Below, one piece after another: positions 63,848 through 64,000 of a stretch of DNA of 64,000 nt (its first letter is position 1; the number at the start of each line of letters is the position of its first letter). Location of the stretch: contig OY804590.1 of assembly GCA_963680875.1 (NCBI GenBank), positions 24,366,640 to 24,430,639 of the forward strand. The letters run 5' to 3'. The notes below the pieces were generated by a model. The model saw only the letters and a program-made list of their open reading frames with translations. It was not told the origin of the DNA and made no database searches. The position numbers and the translations under genes were made by a program. This DNA is from Bathymodiolus brooksi (lineage: Eukaryota > Mollusca > Bivalvia > Mytilida > Modiolidae).

Positions 63848-64000
63848 ACAGTTGAATCTCTGTATCTCGAAGTTGATGGGACCGTTGCAAAATGTCGACT
63901 TATCCGAAATTGGACTTATTAGATTGTTTAGGTCAAAACAGAAATGCTTTGATAAATAAATTTGAAGAAACAAAACGTTTAAGCAAAGATACAATATTAT
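63848..64000. mobile_element. MITE start (CAGTTGAATCTCTGTATCTCG), cut by window end
   Basis: Reads cagttgaatctctgtatctc, gaagttgatgggaccg, cgacttatccgaaattggac. It resembles a common interspersed family with CAGT ends; only the left part is inside the window. Confidence 0.45.

Overview
This is a eukaryotic window and very probably comes from a bivalve mollusc of the mussel family (Mytilidae, Mytilus-like). The sequence is AT-rich, its coding DNA is split into small exons with GT/AG borders, and most of the rest is interspersed repeats. The organism call rests on repeat families I associate with bivalves: tRNA-headed SINEs ending in a 'gaaagtggcattaaacacca' type tail, and an element carrying 'ccaaaggggtaatcag' and 'gtaagcagttcctgctcc' that I associate with Mytilus. 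It is inference, not a database result.

Layout. (1) 1-23.6 kb, + strand: gene A, a five-exon gene (148-215, 3773-3966, 5420-5619, 7642-7827, 22420-22668) for a coiled-coil protein of about 298 residues that I cannot name. All four junctions keep phase. The introns hold hAT-like and other small DNA elements, SINEs and minisatellites. One 2.3-kb insertion (14766-17088) has terminal inverted repeats and an 8-bp target duplication. (2) 23.6-34.9 kb: no gene seen; short tandem repeats, SINEs, and a nested insertion of a 664-bp element into a SINE with a visible 5-bp duplication. (3) 34.9-39.7 kb: a decayed non-LTR retrotransposon on the + strand with a coiled-coil/RRM-like ORF1 and an APE-endonuclease/reverse-transcriptase ORF2. 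A SGNH/GDSL-like ORF and a tRNA-Leu-like module lie just upstream. (4) 40-49.4 kb: SINEs, Mytilus-type elements, and a 1.1-kb unit with short inverted ends enclosing a 132-codon ORF. (5) 49.5-63.7 kb, - strand: gene B, the 3' part of a gene for a long-form C-type-lectin-like domain with the six expected cysteines. Its 5' end lies beyond the right edge.

The most unusual region is gene B. Introns carry large private satellites of different unit length: 55 bp (62.3-63.5 kb), 38 bp (57.2-59.2 kb), 41 bp (54.4-56.2 kb) and 43 bp (50.4-52.3 kb). In the 38-bp and 41-bp arrays the monomer resembles the exon/5'-splice-site border of the exon just upstream, so the introns contain dozens of sense-strand copies of a donor-like sequence. 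A single 50-bp tandem duplication of an exon/donor border is also visible in gene A (5589-5688). I propose that exon-edge duplication seeds intronic satellites here. A 2.1-kb interrupted palindrome (59.8-61.9 kb), itself interrupted by an insertion that begins with a near-perfect 162-bp hairpin, lies in another gene B intron.
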